Shown piece by piece: positions 1-8,163 of a DNA stretch of 64,000 bases. The position numbers and the translations under genes were made by a program. The notes below the pieces were generated by a model. It ran no database searches. It saw nothing but the letters and a program-made list of their open reading frames with translations, and was not told the DNA's origin. The stretch comes from BAIKAL-G1 sp943369525 (GTDB lineage Bacteria > Cyanobacteriota > Cyanobacteriia > PCC-6307 > Cyanobiaceae). Location: the NCBI GenBank assembly GCA_943369525.1, contig CALRNL020000003.1:62001-126000 (forward strand), read 5' to 3'. How positions within the stretch are numbered: position 1 is the stretch's first letter; every line of letters starts with the position of its first letter.

Positions 1-159
1 GGTGGCCGCAAAGCCCTGGGTGCGGGACCTCCGGCTAGGGCCTCTCACAACAGCATGTTGCAGCGTCTGGCCAGAACCCAGGTGCCAGCAAGCGTTCGGG
101 CCGGGGCAAGGTTCATAATGGTCGCCACGTTGCTCCGGCATCCAGGAAGGCCACCCCGT

Positions 160-696
160 ATGACCCAGATCCCAGCGAGCGATGTTCCCGGAATGGGTCG
201 TCGGCAGTTCATGAATCTGCTGACCTTCGGGTCGGTCACCGGCGTGGCCCTAGGGGCCCTCTACCCCGTCGTCAGCTACTTCATCCCCCCCCGGGCCGCC
301 GGCGGCGGCGGCGGATCCACCGCCAAGGATGAACTGGGCAACGTCGTCACGGCCACGGGCTGGCTCAGCACCCACAAGGAGGGCGATCGCAGCCTGGTCC
401 AGGGCCTGAAGGGCGATCCCACCTATTTGGTCGTCGAGGGCGAGGACGCCATCGGCAGCTACGGCATCAATGCCATCTGCACCCACCTGGGCTGCGTGGT
501 GCCTTGGAACAGCGGCGCCAACAAGTTCATGTGCCCCTGCCACGGCAGCCAGTACGACGCCACCGGCAAGGTGGTGCGCGGTCCCGCTCCGCTCTCCCTG
601 GCCCTGGCCCATGTGAGCGTCGAAAACGACACCGTCTTCCTTAGCCAGTGGAACGAAACCGATTTCCGCACCGGTGACAAGCCCTGGTGGGCCTGA
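160..696 (+). CDS. petC: Cytochrome b6f Rieske iron-sulfur protein
   Basis: This is the [2Fe-2S] subunit of the cytochrome b6f complex, which passes electrons from plastoquinol to cytochrome f in the thylakoid membrane. The 178-residue length matches the family. The N-terminus has an RR pair at 14-15 followed by a hydrophobic segment (about 20-42), the usual Tat-type uncleaved anchor, then a Gly-rich hinge (48-52). The cluster motifs CTHLGC (107-112) and CPCH (125-128) are intact. The ATG at 160 was chosen because the MTQIPASDVP start is typical; an in-frame GTG or ATG further upstream would add an unlikely basic extension. petA follows directly, as in most cyanobacteria. Confidence 0.97.
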   Translation: MTQIPASDVPGMGRRQFMNLLTFGSVTGVALGALYPVVSYFIPPRAAGGGGGSTAKDELGNVVTATGWLSTHKEGDRSLVQGLKGDPTYLVVEGEDAIGSYGINAICTHLGCVVPWNSGANKFMCPCHGSQYDATGKVVRGPAPLSLALAHVSVENDTVFLSQWNETDFRTGDKPWWA

Positions 697-734
697 GTTT
701 TTCCCCTGTCATCCCTCCCCCCGCCGCCAGCCCC

Positions 735-1667
735 ATGCGTCGCCTTTTCACCCTGCTGCTGAGCTCCACCCTGGCCTTTAGCGCCCTGCTCTTCGCCCCC
801 CAGGCCAGCTGGGCCTACCCCTTTTGGGCCCAACAGAACTACGACAGCCCCCGGGAAGCCACCGGCAAGCTGGTCTGCGCCAACTGCCACCTGGCCAAGA
901 AAACCACCCAGGTGGAAGTGCCCCAGGCGGTCTTCCCCGACACCGTCTTCAAGGCGGTGGTCAAGATTCCCTATGACACCTCGATCCAGCAGGTGGCCGG
1001 TGATGGCAGTGCGACTGGCCTGAATGTGGGCGCCGTGGTGATGCTTCCCGATGGCTTCAAGCTGGCGCCCGTTGATCGCATCAGCGACGAGCTCAAGGAA
1101 GAAACCGCCGGCGTCTATGTCACCCAGTGGAGTGACGACCAGCCCAACATCCTGCTCGTGGGCCCGATCCCCGGCGACCAGCACCAGGAGATTGTCTTCC
1201 CGATCCTCTCCCCCAATCCCGCCAGCGACAGCTCCATCCACTTCGGCAAGTACCAGCTGCATGTGGGCGGCAACCGCGGCCGGGGCCAGGTGACTCCGAC
1301 CGGTGAGAAGAGCAATAACGGCGTCTTCACGGCCACCGTGGCTGGCACCGTGGCCTCGATCACCCCGGCTGAGAATGGCGCCACCGTGGTGGCGATCACC
1401 ACCGCCGAGGGCACCAGCCTCAACGAGACGATCCCCGCTGGCCCCACCGTGAAAGTGGCCATTGGTGATGTCGTGGTTGCCGGTGGGCCCCTGACCAACG
1501 ACCCCAACGTGGGTGGGTTTGGCCAGATCGATGCCGAAGTGGTGCTGCAAAACCCAGTGCGCATTTACGGCATGCTTGCCTTCTTTGCCGCCGTTGCCCT
1601 GGCCCAGATCATGCTGGTGCTCAAAAAGCGTCAGATTGAAAAAGTGCAGGCCTTCGAAGGCGTTTGA
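735..1667 (+). CDS. petA: Cytochrome f
   Basis: Cytochrome f is the c-type haem subunit of the b6f complex and reduces plastocyanin or cytochrome c6 in the thylakoid lumen. From the ATG at 735 the protein is 310 residues. It has a signal peptide (1-27) ending in ASWA before YPFW, whose mature N-terminal Tyr is the axial haem ligand in this family. The haem-attachment motif CANCH lies at 48-52, and a single C-terminal membrane helix ends in a basic tail. An in-frame GTG at 687 overlaps the petC stop and would add 16 Pro-rich residues, so ATG 735 is preferred. petC lies 38 nt upstream and lgt overlaps the stop codon. Confidence 0.97.
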   Translation: MRRLFTLLLSSTLAFSALLFAPQASWAYPFWAQQNYDSPREATGKLVCANCHLAKKTTQVEVPQAVFPDTVFKAVVKIPYDTSIQQVAGDGSATGLNVGAVVMLPDGFKLAPVDRISDELKEETAGVYVTQWSDDQPNILLVGPIPGDQHQEIVFPILSPNPASDSSIHFGKYQLHVGGNRGRGQVTPTGEKSNNGVFTATVAGTVASITPAENGATVVAITTAEGTSLNETIPAGPTVKVAIGDVVVAGGPLTNDPNVGGFGQIDAEVVLQNPVRIYGMLAFFAAVALAQIMLVLKKRQIEKVQAFEGV

Positions 1668-2557
1668 TGCCCGCTGCCTTGGCCTCGGCCGTGTTTACGT
1701 CTCCCGGGCCCCTGCTGTTTCAGCTGGGGCCCCTTTCCCTGCGTTGGTATGGCGTGCTGATTGCCCTAGCCGTGTTGCTGGGGCTGGTGCTCTCCAGCCA
1801 GCTGGGCAAGCGCCGCGGCCTCGATCCCGCCCTGATCGCGGACCTGCTGCCGATCCTGGTGCTTTCGGCGGTGGTAGGCGCCCGCGCCTACTACGTGCTA
1901 TTTGAGTGGCGCCAATATCAGTTCAATTGGCTGGAAGCGATTGCCGTTTGGCGCGGTGGCATTGCCATCCATGGCGCCCTGATCGGCGGAACCCTGGCCG
2001 TGATTCTCTATTGCCGCTGGCGCAAGTTGGCCTTTTGGAATCTGCTGGATGTGTTGGTGCCCTCGGTGGCCCTGGGCCAGGCGATTGGCCGTTGGGGCAA
2101 CTTCTTTAACTCCGAAGCCTTTGGCCTGCCCACCGACCTGCCCTGGAAGTTGAAAATCCCCGGCTGGATCGCCACGGCGGCCGGCTTCCCCAACGACGAG
2201 TATTTCCATCCCACGTTCCTCTACGAATCCCTCTGGAACCTGGGGGTGCTAGCCCTGCTGCTTGTCCTGTTTTGGCTCGGGCTTCAGGCCCGCATTGGCC
2301 TCCCGGCCGGAGCCCTCAGCTGCATCTACCTGCTGACCTACAGCAGTGGCCGCCTCTGGATTGAGGGCCTTCGCATCGATCCCCTCTGCCTGATCGGCAC
2401 CCCACCCTTCTGCTCCGGTGGCCTGCGCATGGCCCAATTGATGAGCCTGGTGCTGATGGCCCTCGGCGGCGTGGGCCTCTGGTGGCTCTACGGCCGCCAT
2501 CGGCCCCTGCCCGATCCGGCGGGGGTTGGCAGGGCTAGCTCCCCACCCCGGTCCTGA
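1667..2557 (+). CDS. lgt: Prolipoprotein diacylglyceryl transferase
   Basis: Lgt transfers diacylglycerol from phosphatidylglycerol to the lipobox cysteine of prolipoproteins at the cytoplasmic membrane. The 296-residue product is a multi-helix membrane protein with the family signature around GRWGNFFNSEAFG and the HPTFLYES segment. Its ATG shares one base with the petA stop (TGATG), which suggests translational coupling. A TTG one codon upstream is possible but less likely. Substrates in this window include the lipobox proteins at 28077-29174 and 31034-31744. Placement behind petCA is seen in other picocyanobacteria and has no obvious functional link to electron transport. Confidence 0.95.
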   Translation: MPAALASAVFTSPGPLLFQLGPLSLRWYGVLIALAVLLGLVLSSQLGKRRGLDPALIADLLPILVLSAVVGARAYYVLFEWRQYQFNWLEAIAVWRGGIAIHGALIGGTLAVILYCRWRKLAFWNLLDVLVPSVALGQAIGRWGNFFNSEAFGLPTDLPWKLKIPGWIATAAGFPNDEYFHPTFLYESLWNLGVLALLLVLFWLGLQARIGLPAGALSCIYLLTYSSGRLWIEGLRIDPLCLIGTPPFCSGGLRMAQLMSLVLMALGGVGLWWLYGRHRPLPDPAGVGRASSPPRS

Positions 2558-2578
2558 GCCCGATCCCTAGGGCCCTGG

Positions 2579-2654
2579 ATCGGATCGCTTCCCCCAGGTC
2601 CGCTCTGGTTAGGGGCGAACTGTCTAGGGGTGATCCGTTCAAAACCGATCCGAT
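2579..2654 (+). promoter_or_regulatory. Long-range inverted repeat in the cobM leader
   Basis: ATCGGATCG (2579-2587) is the exact reverse complement of CGATCCGAT (2646-2654). The downstream arm sits in a run of overlapping GATCCGATT-like words. RNA from here could fold a long-looped stem about 75 nt before the cobM ATG. None of the cobalamin-riboswitch boxes are recognisable, so a regulatory role is only a possibility. Confidence 0.25.
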
Positions 2655-2728
2655 TCGATTGGATCCGATGGCACCTGGGCAATCGTTGCCATGCACCAAT
2701 CACCGTTGACCCCTCGCCCGCTTGCCTG

Positions 2729-3547
2729 ATGGATGCTGCAAACGCTGGCCCCGCATCGGCGGACTCCCCAGGCAGACCGTCGGGTCCAGGCCAGGTCTGG
2801 ATCGTGGGGGCGGGGCCCGGGGCCCCGGATTTATTGACCCTACGGGCCGCCCGGCTGATCGAGCGGGCCGAGGTGCTGGTCTGGACCGATTCCCTGGTCG
2901 CTCCCCAGATCGCAGCCTTGGCCCCGGAGGGCTGTGAATCAATCCGCACCAGCACCCTCACCCTGGAGCAGGTGATCGAGGTGGTGGTGGAGCGGGCCAG
3001 GGCTGGCCGGCGGGTGGTGCGCCTCCATGACGGCGATCCCTGTCTCTATGGCGCCCTGGCCGAACAGCTCTGTCGCTTGGCGGATGCGGAGATTGCCGTG
3101 GAGGTGGTGCCGGGCCTCAGTGCCTACCAGGCCACCGCCGCCGCCCTGCAGGCCGAGCTGACCATCCCCGGCTTGGTGCAGACGATCGTGCTCAGCCGCG
3201 CCTCCGGCCGCACCGGCACGCCGGAACGGGAATCGATTGAGCGGCTGGCGGCCCTACGGGCGTCCCTGTGCCTCTATTTGAGTGCCCGTCATGTGGAGGA
3301 GGTGCAGGCCCAGCTGCTGCTTCACTATGCCGCCGATACCCCCGTGGCGATTGGCTACCGGGTCAGCTGGCCCGACCAATGGCTGACGGTGGTGCCCCTC
3401 AGTGAGATGGCCCGGGTGAGTCGGGAGCGCAACCTGATCCGCACCACCCTCTATGTGGTCAGTCCGGCCCTAGGGGCTCCCGGCAACGCCCGCTCCAAGC
3501 TCTATTCCGCCAGCCACAACCACCTGTTCCGCGGCGGCGCGTCCTAA
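2729..3547 (+). CDS. cobM: Precorrin-4 C11-methyltransferase (cobalamin pathway)
   Basis: This is a tetrapyrrole methylase that uses S-adenosylmethionine to methylate C-11 of the corrin precursor in (pseudo)cobalamin synthesis. In the 272-residue product, the N-terminal SAM-site motif GAGPGAPDLLT lies at 27-37, GDPCLYG at 102-108 and VVPGLSAY near 127-134, all typical of CobM/CbiF. The ATG at 2729 is preferred because the sequence upstream reads as low-homology leader. The stop codon overlaps the mqo stop on the other strand. Another cobalamin gene (cobT-like, 29184-30344) is far away, so the pathway is dispersed as in many cyanobacteria. Confidence 0.93.
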   Translation: MDAANAGPASADSPGRPSGPGQVWIVGAGPGAPDLLTLRAARLIERAEVLVWTDSLVAPQIAALAPEGCESIRTSTLTLEQVIEVVVERARAGRRVVRLHDGDPCLYGALAEQLCRLADAEIAVEVVPGLSAYQATAAALQAELTIPGLVQTIVLSRASGRTGTPERESIERLAALRASLCLYLSARHVEEVQAQLLLHYAADTPVAIGYRVSWPDQWLTVVPLSEMARVSRERNLIRTTLYVVSPALGAPGNARSKLYSASHNHLFRGGAS

Positions 3548-5097
3548 GGCCTGGGGGCGCCGTAGAGCTCCTGCTCGAGCCGCTGGCGATCAAAGCTGCA
3601 GCCCAGCCGCGCCACGATCGCTTCTAGGTCGGTGACGGCATTGCCCAGGCAGCAGGTGCCCCCCGGCGAGGGGGTGACATTGAAGGCCAGGCCGGGCATG
3701 GCGGCGATGCGGGCCTCCCCCAGCATCAGCCGTTTCTCGCCCTTGTGAATCAACTGGGGCCGCACCCCTCCGAACCCCTCGGCGAAGCGCAGGTCGGCAA
3801 GCTTGAGGCCGGGCACGATTTTGCGGGCATCGGCGAGGAAAAGACGGCGCCGCAGCCAGGGCACCTCAAACATCAGATTTTTAAGGATGTAGTTGCGGAT
3901 ATCGGCGATGCGAAACAGTTGCCAGAACACCAGCAACACCGATAGGTCTAGCCGCAGCACCTTCAGAAATTCAAAGAAGGAGGCTGGCCGGTAACGCTCT
4001 AGGAGGGGTAGCAGCAGGGCGGTGGGGCCAAAGCGGGTTTGGCCGGGCGAGCGCACATCGGGGTCGCCATGGATGGCCGCAAAGGGCAACTGGTCGTTCT
4101 GCACGGTATAAACCTTGCCGCGCAACAGGTCCGGGGTGAAGTAGAAACTACCCGCCACCGGCAGGCAGGAATACTCCAGGCCAAAGCCCAGTTGTTGGGC
4201 CATCAAGAGGCTGTGGGCGCCGGCGCTAACCACCACATGGCGGGCCCGGATCCGCCGGGGCGCCCCCTGGGCCTTCGGATCGCCCAGGGGGCTGGGGGCC
4301 CCAGGGCGATGGGGGGCCAACTCCACCAGAAAGGTGGTGCGCCCCTCGGCGTCGGTTTCGGGCCTGATCGCCCCAACCCGGCTGCCCAGCCAGAGATCCA
4401 GCTGGCGCTGGGATCCGGCCACGGTGGCCTGGGCCTGGGCCACGAAGCTTTGGGCCAGGGCCTCGTAGTCGACGGCGGTGGCGGCGCGGCGGATGCCGAT
4501 TGCCACGAGGGGTTCGGGGCGCAGGGGGCTATCGGGCCGGTCGCCATCGAGCCGCGCCACATGGGGTTCCCATTCGGCGATCTGCTCTTTTTCAAGCAGT
4601 TCCATCGCCGGGAAATGGGGCGAAAACAAGGCATAGCGCTGGCGCAGGGCGCCGCACTCCTGCTCGCCGACGGCCAGCACCATCTTGGGGGTCCGGAAGA
4701 CGCAGCGGTTGCGCTCCGGCTCGCTGAGCAGGGCTGCGTAGCGTTCGATCATCTCGGCCGTGCGCTTCACCTTGAGGGCCTTCTCAAGGGTGTAATTGGT
4801 TTCGATGTCGCCGCAGTGGATCGTTTGGCTATTGCTGCTGGCCTTGGAGTTCACCTGGGCCAGCTGGTCGTAGCGCTCCACCAGGGTGAGGTGGCCCAGG
4901 TCGGTGTAGCGGGCGAGCTCAAACAGCAGGGCCGTGCCGCACACGCCGCCGCCGATGATCAGGACATCGGTTTGGGTTTCCGCCGCTGGGGCGGGGCCAG
5001 CACTTGGGCTGGGGCGCTCAGCCGCAGGGGCGGGCGTGACCATGGCAGCGACGGGGGGGGGACCAGGGGCGGGAGTGGGACTCCTGAAAGGATGCAT
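3544..5097 (-). CDS. mqo: Malate:quinone oxidoreductase
   Basis: This FAD-dependent enzyme is predicted to oxidise malate to oxaloacetate and donate electrons to the quinone pool at the membrane. The 517-residue product has a Pro/Ala-rich leader (1-40), then the dinucleotide-binding GGGVCG (49-54) and the block SSNSQTIHCGDIETNYT (87-103), highly typical of MQO. The rest is full length for the family. ATG 5097 gives the whole reading frame; a second ATG (5043) also precedes the FAD fold and would shorten the leader. It is convergent with cobM, with the two stop codons interleaved over 4 nt. Substrate is assigned by family similarity. Confidence 0.9.
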   Translation of the reverse strand: MHPFRSPTPAPGPPPVAAMVTPAPAAERPSPSAGPAPAAETQTDVLIIGGGVCGTALLFELARYTDLGHLTLVERYDQLAQVNSKASSNSQTIHCGDIETNYTLEKALKVKRTAEMIERYAALLSEPERNRCVFRTPKMVLAVGEQECGALRQRYALFSPHFPAMELLEKEQIAEWEPHVARLDGDRPDSPLRPEPLVAIGIRRAATAVDYEALAQSFVAQAQATVAGSQRQLDLWLGSRVGAIRPETDAEGRTTFLVELAPHRPGAPSPLGDPKAQGAPRRIRARHVVVSAGAHSLLMAQQLGFGLEYSCLPVAGSFYFTPDLLRGKVYTVQNDQLPFAAIHGDPDVRSPGQTRFGPTALLLPLLERYRPASFFEFLKVLRLDLSVLLVFWQLFRIADIRNYILKNLMFEVPWLRRRLFLADARKIVPGLKLADLRFAEGFGGVRPQLIHKGEKRLMLGEARIAAMPGLAFNVTPSPGGTCCLGNAVTDLEAIVARLGCSFDRQRLEQELYGAPRP

Positions 5098-5272
5098 GGG
5101 CCGATCAGGACGGCCTGCTGGCGGCCGGGAAGGGCCGCCTTAAGGAGCCATCGTGCCTGAGCGCTGTTCCGCCTGGGGGAAGGGCCGGATCCAACCCTGG
5201 CTCGGGCCCTGAAGGGGAGCTCTGCCAACCCGCCGTGGCCTATGCTCCTCCAAGCGCCAAAGGCGTGGCAAA

Positions 5273-5344
<72 letters not shown>

Positions 5345-5354
5345 TTTGGAATCA

Positions 5355-5372
5355 ATCAAGGGTTGCCTTGAT
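5355..5372 (+). terminator. Short hairpin downstream of tRNA-Val
   Basis: ATCAAGG/CCTTGAT forms a 7-bp stem with a GTTG loop starting 11 nt after the tRNA. There is no adjacent T-run, so it may be a processing or weak termination signal. The rest of 5373-5493 is unusually AT-rich for this genome and holds a second small inverted repeat, GTTTGC (5432-5437) and GCAAAC (5447-5452). No gene is visible there. Confidence 0.3.
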
Positions 5373-5493
5373 AAGATCTGGGACTGGAATTTTTATTTTC
5401 AATATCAGGGTGGATTGGATAGTTCAACCTAGTTTGCGGTCGTTTTGCAAACAAATGCCCCGTACTTCGTAGCCGACTTAGGAAGAAAACGGC

Positions 5494-7143
5494 TCAGGAG
5501 GGTGGCAATCCTTCCGGTCCTGCCACCACCAGGGCCAGACCGCTGGCTTCGGCCACCGCATCGGTGCAGGAGCGCAAGCTCCAGCATTCCAGGCTGAGAT
5601 CGGGCCCAGGCTGACCCGCCTGGGCCGGTTGGGGCCGCAGCAGGATGCGCACGCCCGTGGGCGCCGCCTTTGGCCCCACCGCCTTCACCTTGAGGCTGCC
5701 GACCAGGGCCTGGGGGCGCCGGTCCAGGGCCGCCGCCAGGCGCAGCAGCAGGGCCATCTCCGACACCGTGCGGCGCTCGTCGCGCCCCTCGATCAATTGC
5801 CACGATTCATGGCGTTTCTTCGGCAGACCCCGGCGGTGGTAGCGGGCAATGGCCGCCACCATTAGGTGTTCGGTTTCGGAATAGCCGAGTAGTTCGCCGT
5901 GTCGGATCAGATACCAGGTGTGTTTGTGATATGCGGCGCTGTTGATGTGTTTGCCACAGCCGTGCAGCTGGGCCGCGGCCCAAAGCAGCAGCCGGCCCGG
6001 GCCGGGATCGTGGTGCAGCAGGCCGTGGGTTTGGTCATAGAGGCTGAGGGCATGGACGGCGACCCGTTCGGCCTGGGGTTGGTCGACGGCGTAGCTGCGG
6101 GCCAGGTGCCGCACCGTGCGCTCCCGAATCGTGCTCTGGAAGGCGAAGCGGTCATCGAGCAGCTGGTTGCGCAGCATCCAGTCCACGATTAGGCCTTCGC
6201 GCAGGGCCCGATCGCAGACCACCAGCTCCTTGGCCTGCAGCATCGACATGGCGGTCTGCAGGATCAGGGCCCCGGGCACGATGATTTCGGCGCGACGGTC
6301 GTTGATGGCTGTGAGGGCGCGGCGCTGCTCCGGCGTCATGGCCACCAGGCGGTCAATGAGTTGGTCGATGCGGGCCCGGCTGAGCCGGTAGCCCTGCAGC
6401 TTTAGGGGCGGCTTGGCGTCTTCGGCGGCCGCCAGGGCGGCCAGGGCCATGGCCGTGCCGCTGGTGCCCACCAGCACGGGACTCTCGCCGGGGCGCAGGG
6501 CCTGGCGCACCTGGGCAACGGCGGGATCGAGGGCTCCCTGGATGTAGGCCTCTAGGAATTGGCGTCGGCCTGGCGGCAAGGGCTCGTCCTGGATGAACTC
6601 CCGCAGCAGCCTCACGGCGCCGATGCGGGTGCTGGTCAGGGCGCGGGCGTCGCGGCCATCGGCGAGCACCAGTTCGGTGGAACCGCCACCGATGTCGAGG
6701 ATGAAGTGGGGCGCGTCGCCAAAACTCATGCCCGAGAGCACGCCGAGGTAGATCAGGCGCGCCTCCTCCGGGCCGCTGACCAGATCCACCTCCAGGCCTA
6801 ACTGCTCCTGCAGGGTGGCCAGGAAGTCCCGGCCATTGGGCGCCTCCCGCACGGCGCTGGTGGCGGCGGTGACGATCTGCTCCACCCCATGGCTATGGGC
6901 CAGGTCTCGGCAGTGGCGCAATGTCAGGAAGGCCCGCTCCACCGAGGCGGCGCTGAGGTGGCCTGAGTCGGGATCCCTCTCGCCCAGGCGGGTGGCGCTT
7001 TTTTCGGCCAGCACCACGCTGAAGCTGTGCAGCACGGGATCCACCGCCGCCACCAGCAGGTGAATCGAGTTGGTGCCGATGTCGATGGCAGCGACCCGGC
7101 GCAGGGCGGTTCCTGGCTCAGGGCTGGAGGGGGAGACGGTCAC
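5494..7143 (-). CDS. ppx: Exopolyphosphatase / Ppx-GppA family phosphatase
   Basis: This enzyme releases phosphate from polyphosphate (or hydrolyses pppGpp in some members) in the cytoplasm. From the GTG at 7143 the product is 549 residues, the usual length for cyanobacterial Ppx. The ASKHA-fold motifs DIGTNSIHL (21-29) and DIGGGSTELV (150-159) bind phosphate and metal. The C-terminal half is the HD-like helical domain. The reading frame runs upstream to 7251, but those extra 36 residues are Pro/Gly/Trp-rich and look like leader. It diverges from ubiA across about 130 nt. Polyphosphate versus pppGpp preference cannot be read from sequence. Confidence 0.93.
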   Translation of the reverse strand: MTVSPSSPEPGTALRRVAAIDIGTNSIHLLVAAVDPVLHSFSVVLAEKSATRLGERDPDSGHLSAASVERAFLTLRHCRDLAHSHGVEQIVTAATSAVREAPNGRDFLATLQEQLGLEVDLVSGPEEARLIYLGVLSGMSFGDAPHFILDIGGGSTELVLADGRDARALTSTRIGAVRLLREFIQDEPLPPGRRQFLEAYIQGALDPAVAQVRQALRPGESPVLVGTSGTAMALAALAAAEDAKPPLKLQGYRLSRARIDQLIDRLVAMTPEQRRALTAINDRRAEIIVPGALILQTAMSMLQAKELVVCDRALREGLIVDWMLRNQLLDDRFAFQSTIRERTVRHLARSYAVDQPQAERVAVHALSLYDQTHGLLHHDPGPGRLLLWAAAQLHGCGKHINSAAYHKHTWYLIRHGELLGYSETEHLMVAAIARYHRRGLPKKRHESWQLIEGRDERRTVSEMALLLRLAAALDRRPQALVGSLKVKAVGPKAAPTGVRILLRPQPAQAGQPGPDLSLECWSLRSCTDAVAEASGLALVVAGPEGLPPS

Positions 7144-7269
7144 GCGTCCAGCCGGGCCGGGTTCGGCGCCACTTTGCCACCGGGGGGCAGGCCAGTCGGG
7201 CCAGCCGTCAGGGACGCCGAACGGGGCGCCCAGGCCTAGGGTTCGCCCCAAGATTGGGGGGCAGCAGGG

Positions 7270-8163
7270 GTGGCGGCAACTGGATCGCTCCGGTTCCTGA
7301 AGGCCGGTTTAGCCCTGTTGCGCTGGGACAAGCCCAGCGGTCGGCTGATCCTGCTGATTCCAGCCGGTTGGAGCCTGTGGCTGCTCCCCACCAGTCCCCC
7401 AGATTCGCTCCTGGTGGCCCTGATTGGGCTGGGAGGCCTGGCGGTCAGCGGCGCCGGCTGCGTCGCCAACGACCTCTGGGACCGGCGCATCGACCCCCTG
7501 GTGGAGCGCACCCGCGAGAGGCCCCTGGCCAGTGGGGCCATCGGGGTGGTGGCGGCCACGGCGTTGCTGCTGGTCTGCCTGGTTCTGGCCCTGGGGGTGG
7601 TGCTGGCCCTGCCAGCCGCCAGCCGGGGCCTGTGCCTGCTGCTGGCCAGCTTGGCCCTGCCGCCGGTCCTGATCTACCCCTCTGCCAAGCGCTGGTTCGC
7701 CCTGCCCCAACTGGTGCTCTGCCTTTGCTGGGGCTTTGCCGTGCTGATCCCCTGGGCCGCGGCCCAGGCCAACCTGGCCGGCGGCTGGCCCCTGGCCTTG
7801 GCCTGGCTGGCCACCCTGTGCTGGTGTTTCGGCTTCGACACCGCCTACGCCATGGCCGACCGGCCGGACGACCGGGCCCTGGGCATTCGCAGCAGCGCCC
7901 TGACCCTGGGGGCGGGGGCGCCACTCGCCATTGGCCTTTGTTATGCCCTCGCGGCCCTGGCCCTCGCCCTGGCGGCCCAGCTGGCGGGGGTGTCGCCCTG
8001 GTTCTGGCCCGCCTGGGCCCTGGCGGCGGCCGGCATGCTGGGCGAGGCCTGGCAGCTGCGCTTGCCCCAGTTGCCCCGATCGGCCTATGGCCGCCATTTC
8101 AACCGCCAAGTCTGGCTGGGGGCGTTGCTGCTGCTTGCTTTGGTGCTGGGGCGCTGGCCATGA
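7270..8163 (+). CDS. ubiA: 4-hydroxybenzoate polyprenyltransferase (UbiA family)
   Basis: This integral membrane prenyltransferase is expected to attach a solanesyl chain to 4-hydroxybenzoate in cyanobacterial plastoquinone synthesis. The 297-residue protein has about eight hydrophobic helices. The first Asp-rich motif NDLWDRRID lies at 67-75 and the second, around D190 to D201 (FDTAYAMADRPDD), is also present; both bind Mg-diphosphate. The start is a GTG at 7270. The stop overlaps the next gene's ATG (ATGA), so the pair is probably one transcription unit. The substrate is inferred from cyanobacterial UbiA proteins; chlorophyll synthase and homogentisate enzymes have different motif surroundings. 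Confidence 0.92.
   Translation: MAATGSLRFLKAGLALLRWDKPSGRLILLIPAGWSLWLLPTSPPDSLLVALIGLGGLAVSGAGCVANDLWDRRIDPLVERTRERPLASGAIGVVAATALLLVCLVLALGVVLALPAASRGLCLLLASLALPPVLIYPSAKRWFALPQLVLCLCWGFAVLIPWAAAQANLAGGWPLALAWLATLCWCFGFDTAYAMADRPDDRALGIRSSALTLGAGAPLAIGLCYALAALALALAAQLAGVSPWFWPAWALAAAGMLGEAWQLRLPQLPRSAYGRHFNRQVWLGALLLLALVLGRWP

Noticed and set aside
459..1550. Long minus-strand frame opposite petC/petA
   Set aside because: His/Gly-rich composition is the mirror of GC-rich codons of real genes on the plus strand.
2558..2728. Cobalamin riboswitch before cobM
   Set aside because: None of the conserved boxes could be identified; only an inverted repeat remains.
4039..5160. Long plus-strand frame opposite mqo
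   Set aside because: It has shadow composition (Gly/His/Gln-rich) and no recognisable motif, while mqo is complete on the other strand.
7254..8159. A long N-terminal extension of the LD-carboxypeptidase frame
   Set aside because: It is a Gly/Pro/Arg-rich shadow of ubiA; the ATG at 8160 fits both the family and the overlap with ubiA.
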